Assembly (NCBI GenBank): GCA_003489165.1
Contig: DNJG01000095.1
Coordinates: 1 to 10,528 of the forward strand
Length of the DNA stretch: 10,528 bases
Source: Nitrospinota bacterium
Lineage (GTDB): Bacteria; Nitrospinota; Nitrospinia; UBA9942
Direction: 5' to 3'
Of the stretch, positions 1-5,598 are shown in pieces. The notes beneath the pieces are model-generated. The model was not told the DNA's origin. It was given only the letters and a program-made list of their open reading frames with translations, and did not search any database. The translations under genes and the position numbers were made by a program. Every line of letters starts with the position of its first letter. The stretch's first letter is position 1.

Positions 1-745
1 CCGCAGCAGTCCCTTCCAGCCTCTTCTCAGGCGGCAGATTAAGGATATTGCCTATAAATGACTTTCTTGAAGGCCCTATCAATATAGGACTCCCTAACTC
101 TTTAAGTCTTGAAAGCCCTTTTAATATTTCTAAGTTATGTGAAACTGTCTTTCCAAATCCTATACCAGGGTCTACAATAAATCTATCAGGGCTGATACCT
201 GCCTTAATTCCCATATTAATACTATCTTTTAAATAATTGCTAATTTCGTTTAAGAGTGATTTATACTGCGGATTATCCTGCATCGTCTTCGGTTTACCAT
301 AGGTATGCATTATAACTACGGGCGCTTTATATTCAGAGACTACTTTTGCCATCTCAGAGTCAAACCTGAAGCCGCTCATATCATTTATAATTGATGCCCC
401 TCTATCCAGTGCCCACCTGGCTACAGGTGATTTATATGTATCTACAGATATTGGAACATTTAATCGAGATAATTCGGAGAGGACGGGTTTTAGCCTTTCA
501 ATTTCTTCATCAGGTGAAATAGGGTCAGAACCGGGTCTTGAAGACTCAGCCCCAACATCTATAATGTCAGCACCATCTTCAACCATTCTTACAGCATATT
601 TTATTGCATCGGCAGGATTGATAAATTTGCCGCCGTCGTAAAACGAGTTGGGGGTCAGATTAAGAATTCCCATGATGCGGGTTCTTTCATTCAGTTCTAA
701 TCTGAATCTCTCACACTCTATGGTGAACTCACTATCCGATGACAT
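1..745 (-). CDS. folP: Dihydropteroate synthase, 3' end cut by window edge
   Basis: DHPS condenses 6-hydroxymethyl-7,8-dihydropterin pyrophosphate with p-aminobenzoate to give 7,8-dihydropteroate in folate synthesis. It is a cytosolic TIM-barrel enzyme and the sulfonamide target. The 248 visible residues carry the family motifs in order: MGILNLTPNSFYDGG near residues 25-39, GAESSRPGS (pABA/sulfonamide loop) near 61-69, ISVDTYKS, GASIINDMSG, VIMHTYGKPKTMQ, VDPGIGFGKT and GPSRKSF. The final beta strand with the R-x-H motif lies beyond base 1. The ATG at 745 is the first in-frame start after a TAA, and no clear Shine-Dalgarno sequence precedes it. It begins 41 bases after the ftsH stop, a common ftsH-folP arrangement, so co-transcription is likely. 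Differences from the usual motifs (TPNSFY for TPDSFS, SSRPG for STRPG) are mild. The assignment is secure. Confidence 0.96.
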   Translation of the reverse strand, partial: MSSDSEFTIECERFRLELNERTRIMGILNLTPNSFYDGGKFINPADAIKYAVRMVEDGADIIDVGAESSRPGSDPISPDEEIERLKPVLSELSRLNVPISVDTYKSPVARWALDRGASIINDMSGFRFDSEMAKVVSEYKAPVVIMHTYGKPKTMQDNPQYKSLLNEISNYLKDSINMGIKAGISPDRFIVDPGIGFGKTVSHNLEILKGLSRLKELGSPILIGPSRKSFIGNILNLPPEKRLEGTAA

Positions 746-786
746 TTGAGAATTTGTTGAAAAGAATTAAAAATGGTGAGTTTAAA

Positions 787-2631
787 TCAAGCCGCTACAT
801 TCTCCGTCTTATTAGTTTTTACACTTCCGCCCTTTTTAGCAAGCCCATCATTCACAATTACATCTATCTCATGTCCTTCTAAAACTTCCTTTTCAAGGAG
901 TGTATTTGCCATGCTTGTGAGTATATCAAAATGCTCTAAGAGGAGTCTCTTTGCCTTCTCATAGCTCTCCATTACCAATCTCTTTATCTCGGCATCAATC
1001 TCCATTGCTGTCTGCTCGCTGTAGTCCTTATGCCGTGTTATCTCTCTGCCAAGGAATATCTGCTCTTCTTTCTCTCCGTATGTGAGAGGTCCCATCTTCT
1101 CACTCATCCCCCACTCGCATACCATCTTTCTCGCGAGTTCTGTAACCCTCTCAATATCGTTTCCAGCTCCTGTAGTCTGGTGGTTAAGGGCAATCTCCTC
1201 TGCGACACGGCCTCCCATAAGAATAGCAAGATTGTTAAGGAGATACTCTTTTGGATATGTATGTTTCTCATCAATTGGAAGTTGCTGGGTTAACCCAAGT
1301 GCCATGCCCCTTGGTATTATTGTAACCTTGTGAATCGGGTCTGTTCCGGGGAGAAGTTTCGCCACAATAGCATGACCAGACTCATGATAAGCGGTATTTC
1401 TCTTCTCCGTATCGCTTATTATCATGCTCCTCCTCTCAACACCCATCATTACCTTATCCTTTGCATCCTCAAAATCCTTCATATCAACCTTATCTTTTCC
1501 CTTACGGGCTGCGAGGAGTGCAGCCTCATTTACAAGATTTGACAAATCTGCCCCTGAAAATCCCGGAGTTCCTCTTGCCAGCACTTCTATCCTCACATCA
1601 TCTGACAGAGGAATATTAGTAGTATGAACCTTCAATATCCCATCTCTGCCCTTTATATCAGGTCTCGGGACCACCACCTGCCTGTCAAACCTGCCGGGTC
1701 TCATTAGGGCAGGGTCAAGAACGTCAGGCCTGTTTGTTGCAGCAATGAGTATGACACCCTCATTTGATTCAAATCCATCCATTTCAACCAATAGCTGATT
1801 AAGTGTTTGTTCCCTCTCATCATGTCCGCCGCCTAATCCGGCTCCTCTGTGTCTTCCAACAGCATCAATCTCATCAATGAATATAATACATGGGGCATTC
1901 TTCTTCCCTTGTTCAAACAGGTCTCTTACCCTTGATGCACCAACACCGACAAACATCTCTACAAAGTCAGAACCGCTCATACTGAAGAATGGAACTTCTG
2001 CCTCTCCTGCTATTGCCCTTGCAAGAAGGGTTTTACCTGTCCCCGGAGGACCCATCAGCAATACACCTTTAGGTATCTTTCCTCCGAGTTTCTGGAACTT
2101 TTGCGGGTCTTTGAGGAAATCAATTATCTCTTTCAATTCCTCCTTTGCCTCATCAATCCCTGCAACATTTTTAAATGTAGCGCTATTTTTTTTGTCGGAT
2201 AGGAGTCTCACCTTTGCCTTTCCAAAAGAGAGTGCCTTCCCGCCCCCCATCTGCATCTGCCTCATAAAGAATAGCCATATACCAAGAAGGAGTATCATGG
2301 GGAACCATGAGACAAGAAGATTTGTGAGCCATGAATCCTGCGCGGGGGGGGCCACACTAATCTTTACTCCCTTTTCCCTGAGTATCTTTATGAGGTCGGC
2401 ATCCTTCGGGGTCAGTGTCCTGAAGATTCTGTCATCATTATTAAGTTTGCCTGTAATAGCATCCTCCTGTATAGAAACCTCTGTCACCTCTCCCTTTTCT
2501 ACTGCATTAACAAAGTCGCTGTAGATTACATCTTTGTAAGGAGTATGAGGTTTATTAAAGATATTGAATAAGGCTATCATTATCAGCCCTATTACAAGCC
2601 ACAATGCAAGATTTTTGTAAAATTGATTCAA
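787..2631 (-). CDS. ftsH: ATP-dependent zinc metalloprotease FtsH
   Basis: FtsH is a hexameric inner-membrane AAA+ protease that extracts and degrades membrane and short-lived cytosolic proteins. With the TTG start at 2631 it has 614 residues, near the family norm. In this numbering there is a transmembrane helix at about 6-24, a small periplasmic domain, and a second helix at about 106-124. The AAA+ module follows: Walker A GPPGTGKT 194-201, pore loop MFVGVGA about 226-232, Walker B IIFIDE 249-254, and an SRH ending GRFDRQ near 318. The M41 protease has HESGH at 416-420, with the third zinc ligand Asp in GAGND near 492. I chose TTG because GGAGG lies 7 bases ahead of it and because family members begin MNQFYKNLALWLVI. 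The ATG at 2637 sits one base from GGAGG, and the GTG at 2685 would translate the adjacent repeat. hpt lies upstream and folP downstream. Confidence 0.97.
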   Translation of the reverse strand: MNQFYKNLALWLVIGLIMIALFNIFNKPHTPYKDVIYSDFVNAVEKGEVTEVSIQEDAITGKLNNDDRIFRTLTPKDADLIKILREKGVKISVAPPAQDSWLTNLLVSWFPMILLLGIWLFFMRQMQMGGGKALSFGKAKVRLLSDKKNSATFKNVAGIDEAKEELKEIIDFLKDPQKFQKLGGKIPKGVLLMGPPGTGKTLLARAIAGEAEVPFFSMSGSDFVEMFVGVGASRVRDLFEQGKKNAPCIIFIDEIDAVGRHRGAGLGGGHDEREQTLNQLLVEMDGFESNEGVILIAATNRPDVLDPALMRPGRFDRQVVVPRPDIKGRDGILKVHTTNIPLSDDVRIEVLARGTPGFSGADLSNLVNEAALLAARKGKDKVDMKDFEDAKDKVMMGVERRSMIISDTEKRNTAYHESGHAIVAKLLPGTDPIHKVTIIPRGMALGLTQQLPIDEKHTYPKEYLLNNLAILMGGRVAEEIALNHQTTGAGNDIERVTELARKMVCEWGMSEKMGPLTYGEKEEQIFLGREITRHKDYSEQTAMEIDAEIKRLVMESYEKAKRLLLEHFDILTSMANTLLEKEVLEGHEIDVIVNDGLAKKGGSVKTNKTENVAA

Positions 2632-2637
2632 TTCCAT

Positions 2638-2643
2638 ACCTCC
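2638..2643 (-). promoter_or_regulatory. Ribosome binding site deciding the ftsH start
   Basis: Minus-strand sequence reads CGGAGGTATGGAATTG. The GGAGG core is one base from the ATG but seven bases from the TTG two codons later, which is ideal spacing. This favours TTG as the real start and gives the protein the N-terminus usual in the family. Confidence 0.7.
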
Positions 2644-2659
2644 GAAAAAACATGATTTT

Positions 2660-2741
2660 AACCACAGATTTACACAGATAAACACAGATTAAATATTTTA
2701 AATAATCTGTTTTGCTTGGCTATCCGTATTCACTTGTGGTT
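2660..2741. repeat. Palindromic repeat element upstream of ftsH
   Basis: This is an imperfect inverted repeat filling most of the hpt-ftsH gap. The outer arms AACCACA (2660-2666) and TGTGGTT (2735-2741) are exact complements, as are the inner arms ACAGATTA (2684-2691) and TAATCTGT (2703-2710) around an 11-base AT loop. The segments between them pair only partly. The left arm is built of three 10-base units each starting ACAGAT (2664, 2674, 2684). Sequences of this general kind are common between genes in environmental bacteria. It could form a stem-loop in the hpt-ftsH transcript. It is related to the element at 4198-4333. Confidence 0.75.
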
Positions 2742-2789
2742 TATTATTTTCAGAATAACATATAAGGAGATTTTGTTGCAATAAAAATA

Positions 2790-3308
2790 CTATTTGACTG
2801 CGGCTATATATGGAAGGTTTCTGTATTTTTCTGCATAGTCAAGGCCATATCCTACTACGAATCTATCAGGTATTGTAAAACCTGTATAATCAACATGAAT
2901 ACCTGATTTTCTGCGGCTCGGCTTATCAAGAAGAACACACACTTTTATACCTGATGGATTCATTGATTTTATGTATCCCTTCACAAAATTTATGCTGAAT
3001 CCTGTATCAATTATATCATCAATCAACAATACCTCTTTCCCGTTAATAGGTATCATTATATCGCTGATTAACTTAACCCTCTCACTGCTTACTGCTGCGT
3101 TTCCATAACTTGACACACCAATAAAATCACACATTACAGGTATTTCAATCTCTCTCACAAGGTCAGACATAAATACCCACGCACCTTTTAATATCCCTAT
3201 GGCAATAATTTCCCTGCCGGAATAATCAATAGAGATTTTCTCTCCCAGTTTCTTAACTCTCATCCTTATACTCTCCTCAGTTATCAGAATATCAAGACCC
3301 TGTTCCAT
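2790..3308 (-). CDS. hpt: Hypoxanthine phosphoribosyltransferase
   Basis: This enzyme transfers the phosphoribosyl group of PRPP to hypoxanthine (and usually guanine) to make IMP or GMP in purine salvage, in the cytosol. The 172 residues match the usual length of bacterial Hpt. Visible motifs are the pyrophosphate loop GILKGA at 38-43, the flexible active-site loop SSYGNAAVSSERVKL at 66-80, and the PRPP-binding signature LLIDDIIDTGFS at 94-105 (the more common form starts V-E-D). The purine-binding region is DKPSRRK at 128-134 with IPDRFVVGYGLDY at 146-158. The ATG at 3308 is the only normal in-frame start; an in-frame TGA lies shortly upstream, and the Shine-Dalgarno is weak. In many bacteria hpt sits between tilS and ftsH. 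Here ftsH follows as expected, but a toxin-antitoxin remnant occupies the tilS position. Confidence 0.95.
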   Translation of the reverse strand: MEQGLDILITEESIRMRVKKLGEKISIDYSGREIIAIGILKGAWVFMSDLVREIEIPVMCDFIGVSSYGNAAVSSERVKLISDIMIPINGKEVLLIDDIIDTGFSINFVKGYIKSMNPSGIKVCVLLDKPSRRKSGIHVDYTGFTIPDRFVVGYGLDYAEKYRNLPYIAAVK

Positions 3309-3369
3309 CTTAATTCTTATCTGCCTTCAAAATAATCCTTCCAACCTCCCTACTGTAAGGATACATTGT

Positions 3370-3531
3370 TTAGTCCAAATTCAGATTTACACAGATTTCA
3401 TTTAAGACCTTTGTGCTTAATACAACATTTCCTCTGGAAATAACAGAGAGGGCTATTTCCTTTTTCTCATAATCTCCATCCATAAAACTATAAAGTCAGA
3501 TATTTGTATCAATGAATACCTTATCTTGCAT
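3370..3531 (-). pseudogene. Relic of a PIN-domain (VapC-like) toxin
   Basis: Reading from an ATG at 3531 gives MQDKVFIDTNI, a TGA stop (3496-3498), then 41 more codons in the same frame, LYSFMDGDYEKK through VVLSTKVLNEICVNLNLD, ending at TAA (3370-3372). IDTN with the first catalytic Asp, and STKVLNE with the conserved Glu, are hallmarks of PIN-domain ribonuclease toxins. Many relatives have DTNIWLY, so the TGA plausibly arose from a TGG Trp codon. Only about 53 codons survive of a domain normally near 130, and the C-terminal acidic residues are gone, so it should be inactive. The ATG overlaps the last 11 bases of the antitoxin-like gene, typical of translationally coupled toxin-antitoxin pairs. 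TGA ends ftsH and ftsQ at normal positions, so a recoded TGA is unlikely. Confidence 0.75.
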
Positions 3532-3736
3532 ATATTTCGTCTCGTTTCAATGGTGTGAATCTCTTAACAGACTTTGGCAGTAATTTATTCAGTAATTTCC
3601 TTTTATCATCACTTACTTCCTTTTTAAGTTTAGGATGTACATATCGTTGAACCATGAATTGGTAAAAATCAAAGATTACCTTTCTTGCTTCTTCTGGCAA
3701 AACCGATAAATCCACCTCTTGTTTAATAGTCTTCAT
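3521..3736 (-). CDS. Small antitoxin-like protein of a decayed toxin-antitoxin pair
   Basis: This is a 71-residue protein, MKTIKQEVDLSVLPEEARKV and onward. The stretch SVLPEEARKVIFDFYQFMVQRY (11-32) resembles the N-terminal helical segment of VapB/DUF2281-type antitoxins, and the tail FTPLKRDEIYAR (60-71) resembles the toxin-wrapping C-terminus of such proteins. The family call is from memory of these patterns, not a search. The ATG at 3736 is chosen over one five codons upstream because GGAGGTGA sits 8 bases before it, on top of the upstream ATG. Its 3' end overlaps the PIN-toxin relic by 11 bases, which supports the antitoxin reading. With the toxin broken it may be an orphan, possibly still able to repress its own promoter (inference). 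A promoter candidate lies about 60 bases upstream. Confidence 0.7.
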   Translation of the reverse strand: MKTIKQEVDLSVLPEEARKVIFDFYQFMVQRYVHPKLKKEVSDDKRKLLNKLLPKSVKRFTPLKRDEIYAR

Positions 3737-3797
3737 TCCCCTCACCTCCATTTAATCAAATAAGATGAAATATTAAGACATATCTTGAGCTTTTTCA

Positions 3798-3834
3798 TGC
3801 CCAAATTATATCAGACAGGAAAGAAAAATGTTAC
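3798..3834 (-). promoter_or_regulatory. Promoter candidate for the antitoxin-hpt-ftsH-folP genes
   Basis: On the minus strand, GTAACA (3829-3834, 4 of 6 to TTGACA) is followed by an 18-base spacer and a perfect TATAAT (3805-3810) preceded by TG at the extended -10 position. Predicted transcription starts near 3798, leaving a leader of about 60 bases before the antitoxin-like gene. No other sigma-70-like site this good was seen ahead of hpt, so the housekeeping genes may also depend on it. Confidence 0.45.
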
Positions 3835-3894
3835 ACAAAAATAATGTGCTGGATAAAGATTGAATTGATTTGATGTGAGTCGAAGGAAAGCTTG

Positions 3895-3999
3895 AGGGGG
3901 TTGTAGCCCCCCTATTCCCCCTTAATAAACCTGTCCCCAAAGAGCCTGCCCTGCACTTGATGCGGGGTATTAATCGGGGAGGGGGTTCGGGGGTTGTTG
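3895..3999. repeat. G/C-run-rich intergenic repeat block
   Basis: The stretch alternates G-runs and C-runs. A 6-bp hairpin, AGGGGG with CCCCCT, spans 3895-3913. GGGGGTTGT occurs twice as a direct repeat (from 3896 and from 3989). CCCCCTTAATAAACC and GGGGTATTAATC form a partial inverted repeat. On the plus strand four G-runs of four or more lie between 3964 and 3993. It resembles dispersed intergenic repeats of environmental bacteria, but copy number cannot be judged from one window. Confidence 0.5.
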
Positions 4000-4083
4000 C
4001 AAGATAAAAGTGATTCTATGAGCTGGACTTGTGCGGTCTTTTTAGGGGCAGAGGAACAACCTCCTAAAAGGAGAGTGAGTAAA

Positions 4084-4110
4084 TGGATTCCTGCTTCCTC
4101 AGAAATGACA
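4084..4110. repeat. Short palindromic intergenic repeat, diverged copy
   Basis: TGGATTCCTGCTTCC followed by TCAGAAATGACA resembles the widespread TGGATTCCCGC...GCGGGAATGACA palindrome found between genes in many Proteobacteria-like and Nitrospirota genomes. Here the two arms (ATTCCTG and CAGAAAT) match at 6 of 7 positions, so it looks like an old copy. Recognition is from memory. Confidence 0.45.
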
Positions 4111-4151
4111 TAAATACCATGAATGTACCATAGAAAATTATACAATCAAGA

Positions 4152-4177
4152 GTTTTTTGGTCAGTGTTTTTTGGTCA
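4152..4177. repeat. Short direct duplication
   Basis: GTTTTTTGGTCA occurs at 4152-4163 and again at 4166-4177, separated by GT, giving a 14-base period. No gene is attached to it. Confidence 0.8.
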
Positions 4178-4197
4178 AGAACAAAAACCTGATTTTT

Positions 4198-4333
4198 AAC
4201 GCAAAGATACAAAGAAAAATACTTTTTTGCCACTGACTTTCACTGACTAAAACAAACTGAAATATTTCTTTTTTATAGTTTGTGTGAGTCTGTGGCTAAA
4301 TATTTTCTTTTTCCTCTCTGCGACTTTGCGCTT
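4198..4333. repeat. Nested palindromic repeat element downstream of ftsZ
   Basis: This 136-base imperfect inverted repeat has two nested levels. The outer arm starting AACGCAAAG (4198) pairs with CTTTGCGCTT (4324-4333), with A-rich and T-rich segments also opposed. The inner arm GCCACTGACTTT...ACAAACT (4229-4258) pairs with AGTTTGTGTGAGTCTGTGGC (4277-4296), the left arm having extra bases. The loop contains the small palindrome GAAATATTTC. The inner left arm has two 10-base units starting CACTGACT. It lies just after the ftsZ stop and could end or stabilise that transcript, but no proper T-tract follows on the minus strand. Confidence 0.75.
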
Positions 4334-4363
4334 ATAATTTCCTAAATACATAACTTACCCTCC

Positions 4364-5530
4364 TTAATCAGCCTGTCTTCTTAAAAATGTAGGTATATCA
4401 AAATCCATCTCGCCTGAGAATAGCGGTCCCATCCTATCAGTAGCAGGTTCGGCTCCATTTGATTTTTTATGTCTGACACTTGTATGGACGGGCATATCAA
4501 TAACCTTGCCACCGCCTGCCGCTACCTTTAACTTCTGAACCTTCTCTTCTCTTTCTGTTTCGCGACGATGCTCCTGACCAAAGCCTGTTGCAATTACTGT
4601 AACCCTCATTTCATCTTCCATACCTTCATCAATGCCAGCACCCCAGATAATATTTGCATCCTCATGAACCATCTTCTGGATAATAGAAGACGCCTCTGTG
4701 GCATCATGAATTGTAAGCCCGGGACCTCCTATAATATTTATCAATACACCCCTTGCACCATCTATTGAAGATTCCTCAAGGAGTGGGCTTGAAACTGCAT
4801 TCTGGGCAGATTCAACTGCCTTATTCTCACCCTTTCCAATGCCAGTTCCCATAAGTGCCTGTCCCATCCCTGTCATAATCGCCTTCACATCGGCAAAATC
4901 AAGATTGACAAGGCAAGGCATTGTAATCAACTCTGAAATGCCTTTAACAGATTGTCTCAGGACATCATCCGCCACCCTAAACGCATCCCTCAAGGACATC
5001 TGCTTTGAAACAACATTAAGCAGTCTGTCATTCGGTATTGTAATAAGTGTATCTACATTTTCTCTCAGTATTTTTAATCCTGCCTCCGCCTGTGACAGCC
5101 TCCTCTTCCCCTCAAAGCTGAACGGTTTTGTAACCACACCTACAGTCAATGCACCTTTATCCTTTGCAATCTTTGCCACCACTGAGGCTGCGCCTGTCCC
5201 TGTTCCACCGCCCATACCTGCAGTTATAAAGACCATATCTGCATCCTGTAGAAAATCTGCAATCTGGTCGGCACTTTCTAATGCCGCCTTTTTCCCTATC
5301 TCAGGATTGCCCCCTGCTCCAAGCCCTCTTGTCAACTCTGACCCTATCTGGATTTTTGACGGCACAGGAGATACCTTCAATACCTGGGCATCTGTATTGA
5401 TAACTATAAACTCCACACCATCTATCCTTGAAGACATCATCGTGCTGACTGCATTACCGCCTCCGCCGCCAATTCCGATTACCTTAAGCCTTGCTGCATA
5501 ATCAAATTCATCAGATAATACAAAAGTCAT
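4364..5530 (-). CDS. ftsZ: Cell division GTPase FtsZ
   Basis: FtsZ is the tubulin homologue that polymerises with GTP into the cytokinetic ring. The 388 residues cover the GTPase domain, with GIGGGGGNAV near 19-28, signature GGGTGTG at 107-113, and EGKRR at 140-144 contacting nucleotide. The T7 loop NLDFADV is at 209-215, with catalytic Asp211 and Asp214 supplied to the neighbouring subunit. A short variable linker follows, then the C-terminal peptide DIPTFLRRQAD (378-388), the usual docking tail for FtsA and other partners. GGGAGG lies 8 bases before the ATG. The segment before T7 reads MPCLVNLDF where most FtsZ have PGL. It is the last gene of the cluster, 68 bases after ftsA, and a repeat-rich gap follows. 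The call is certain. Confidence 0.99.
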   Translation of the reverse strand: MTFVLSDEFDYAARLKVIGIGGGGGNAVSTMMSSRIDGVEFIVINTDAQVLKVSPVPSKIQIGSELTRGLGAGGNPEIGKKAALESADQIADFLQDADMVFITAGMGGGTGTGAASVVAKIAKDKGALTVGVVTKPFSFEGKRRLSQAEAGLKILRENVDTLITIPNDRLLNVVSKQMSLRDAFRVADDVLRQSVKGISELITMPCLVNLDFADVKAIMTGMGQALMGTGIGKGENKAVESAQNAVSSPLLEESSIDGARGVLINIIGGPGLTIHDATEASSIIQKMVHEDANIIWGAGIDEGMEDEMRVTVIATGFGQEHRRETEREEKVQKLKVAAGGGKVIDMPVHTSVRHKKSNGAEPATDRMGPLFSGEMDFDIPTFLRRQAD

Positions 5531-5580
5531 TCTATTGCCCTCCCAAAAAGGATTTTAGGTTTTAAAAACATAAATTTTAA

Positions 5581-5586
5581 ATTATA
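5581..5586 (-). promoter_or_regulatory. Possible -10 box ahead of ftsZ
   Basis: A perfect TATAAT lies on the minus strand in the AT-rich ftsA-ftsZ gap, about 50 bases before the ftsZ ATG. No good -35 hexamer is visible at the right distance, only a T-run at the end of ftsA. In many bacteria ftsZ has extra promoters inside the cluster, so this is plausible, but chance is a real alternative in such AT-rich sequence. Confidence 0.25.
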
Positions 5587-5598
5587 ATTCTTAAATCT

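Larger units (their letters stand above)
3752..4363. other. Gene-free stretch of mixed repeat-like DNA
   Basis: About 600 bases separate ftsZ from the antitoxin-like gene. I see no credible protein or RNA gene. From high to low coordinates it holds a nested palindrome (4198-4333), a 12-base direct duplication (4152-4177), a short palindromic repeat (4084-4110), a G/C-run-rich block (3895-3999) and the promoter candidate near 3800. No clear intrinsic terminator with a T-tract was found for the ftsZ transcript, although several hairpins are possible. Confidence 0.8.

Noticed and set aside
48..236. Plus-strand 62-residue ORF
   Set aside because: It is antisense to folP, whose own frame is open through the whole segment with all DHPS motifs.
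1877..2524. Plus-strand 215-residue ORF
   Set aside because: It lies antisense to the ftsH AAA+ region, and its composition reflects the complement of a coding frame.
2632..2685. N-terminal extension of FtsH from a GTG at 2685 (MFICVNLWLK...)
   Set aside because: It is translated from the palindromic repeat, lacks a ribosome site and is absent from the family; the GGAGG and conserved N-terminus point to 2631.
2664..2693. CRISPR-like array from three ACAGAT units
   Set aside because: The period is only 10 bases with no spacers, and it forms one arm of a palindrome.
3496..3498. In-frame TGA as Trp or selenocysteine recoding in the PIN gene
   Set aside because: TGA ends ftsH and ftsQ at normal family lengths, the gene is also truncated downstream by TAA, and PIN toxins are not known selenoproteins.
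3895..3913. Intrinsic terminator for the ftsZ transcript
   Set aside because: The AGGGGG/CCCCCT hairpin is not followed by a T-tract on either strand.
3912..4145. Minus-strand 77-residue ORF across the gene-free stretch
   Set aside because: It begins at a TTG with no ribosome site, spans several unrelated repeat blocks, and shows no domain pattern; Pro-rich and Leu-rich parts come from repeat sequence.
4839..5501. Plus-strand 220-residue ORF
   Set aside because: It is antisense to ftsZ, with a shadow-frame Pro/Ser/Thr-rich translation and no recognisable motif.
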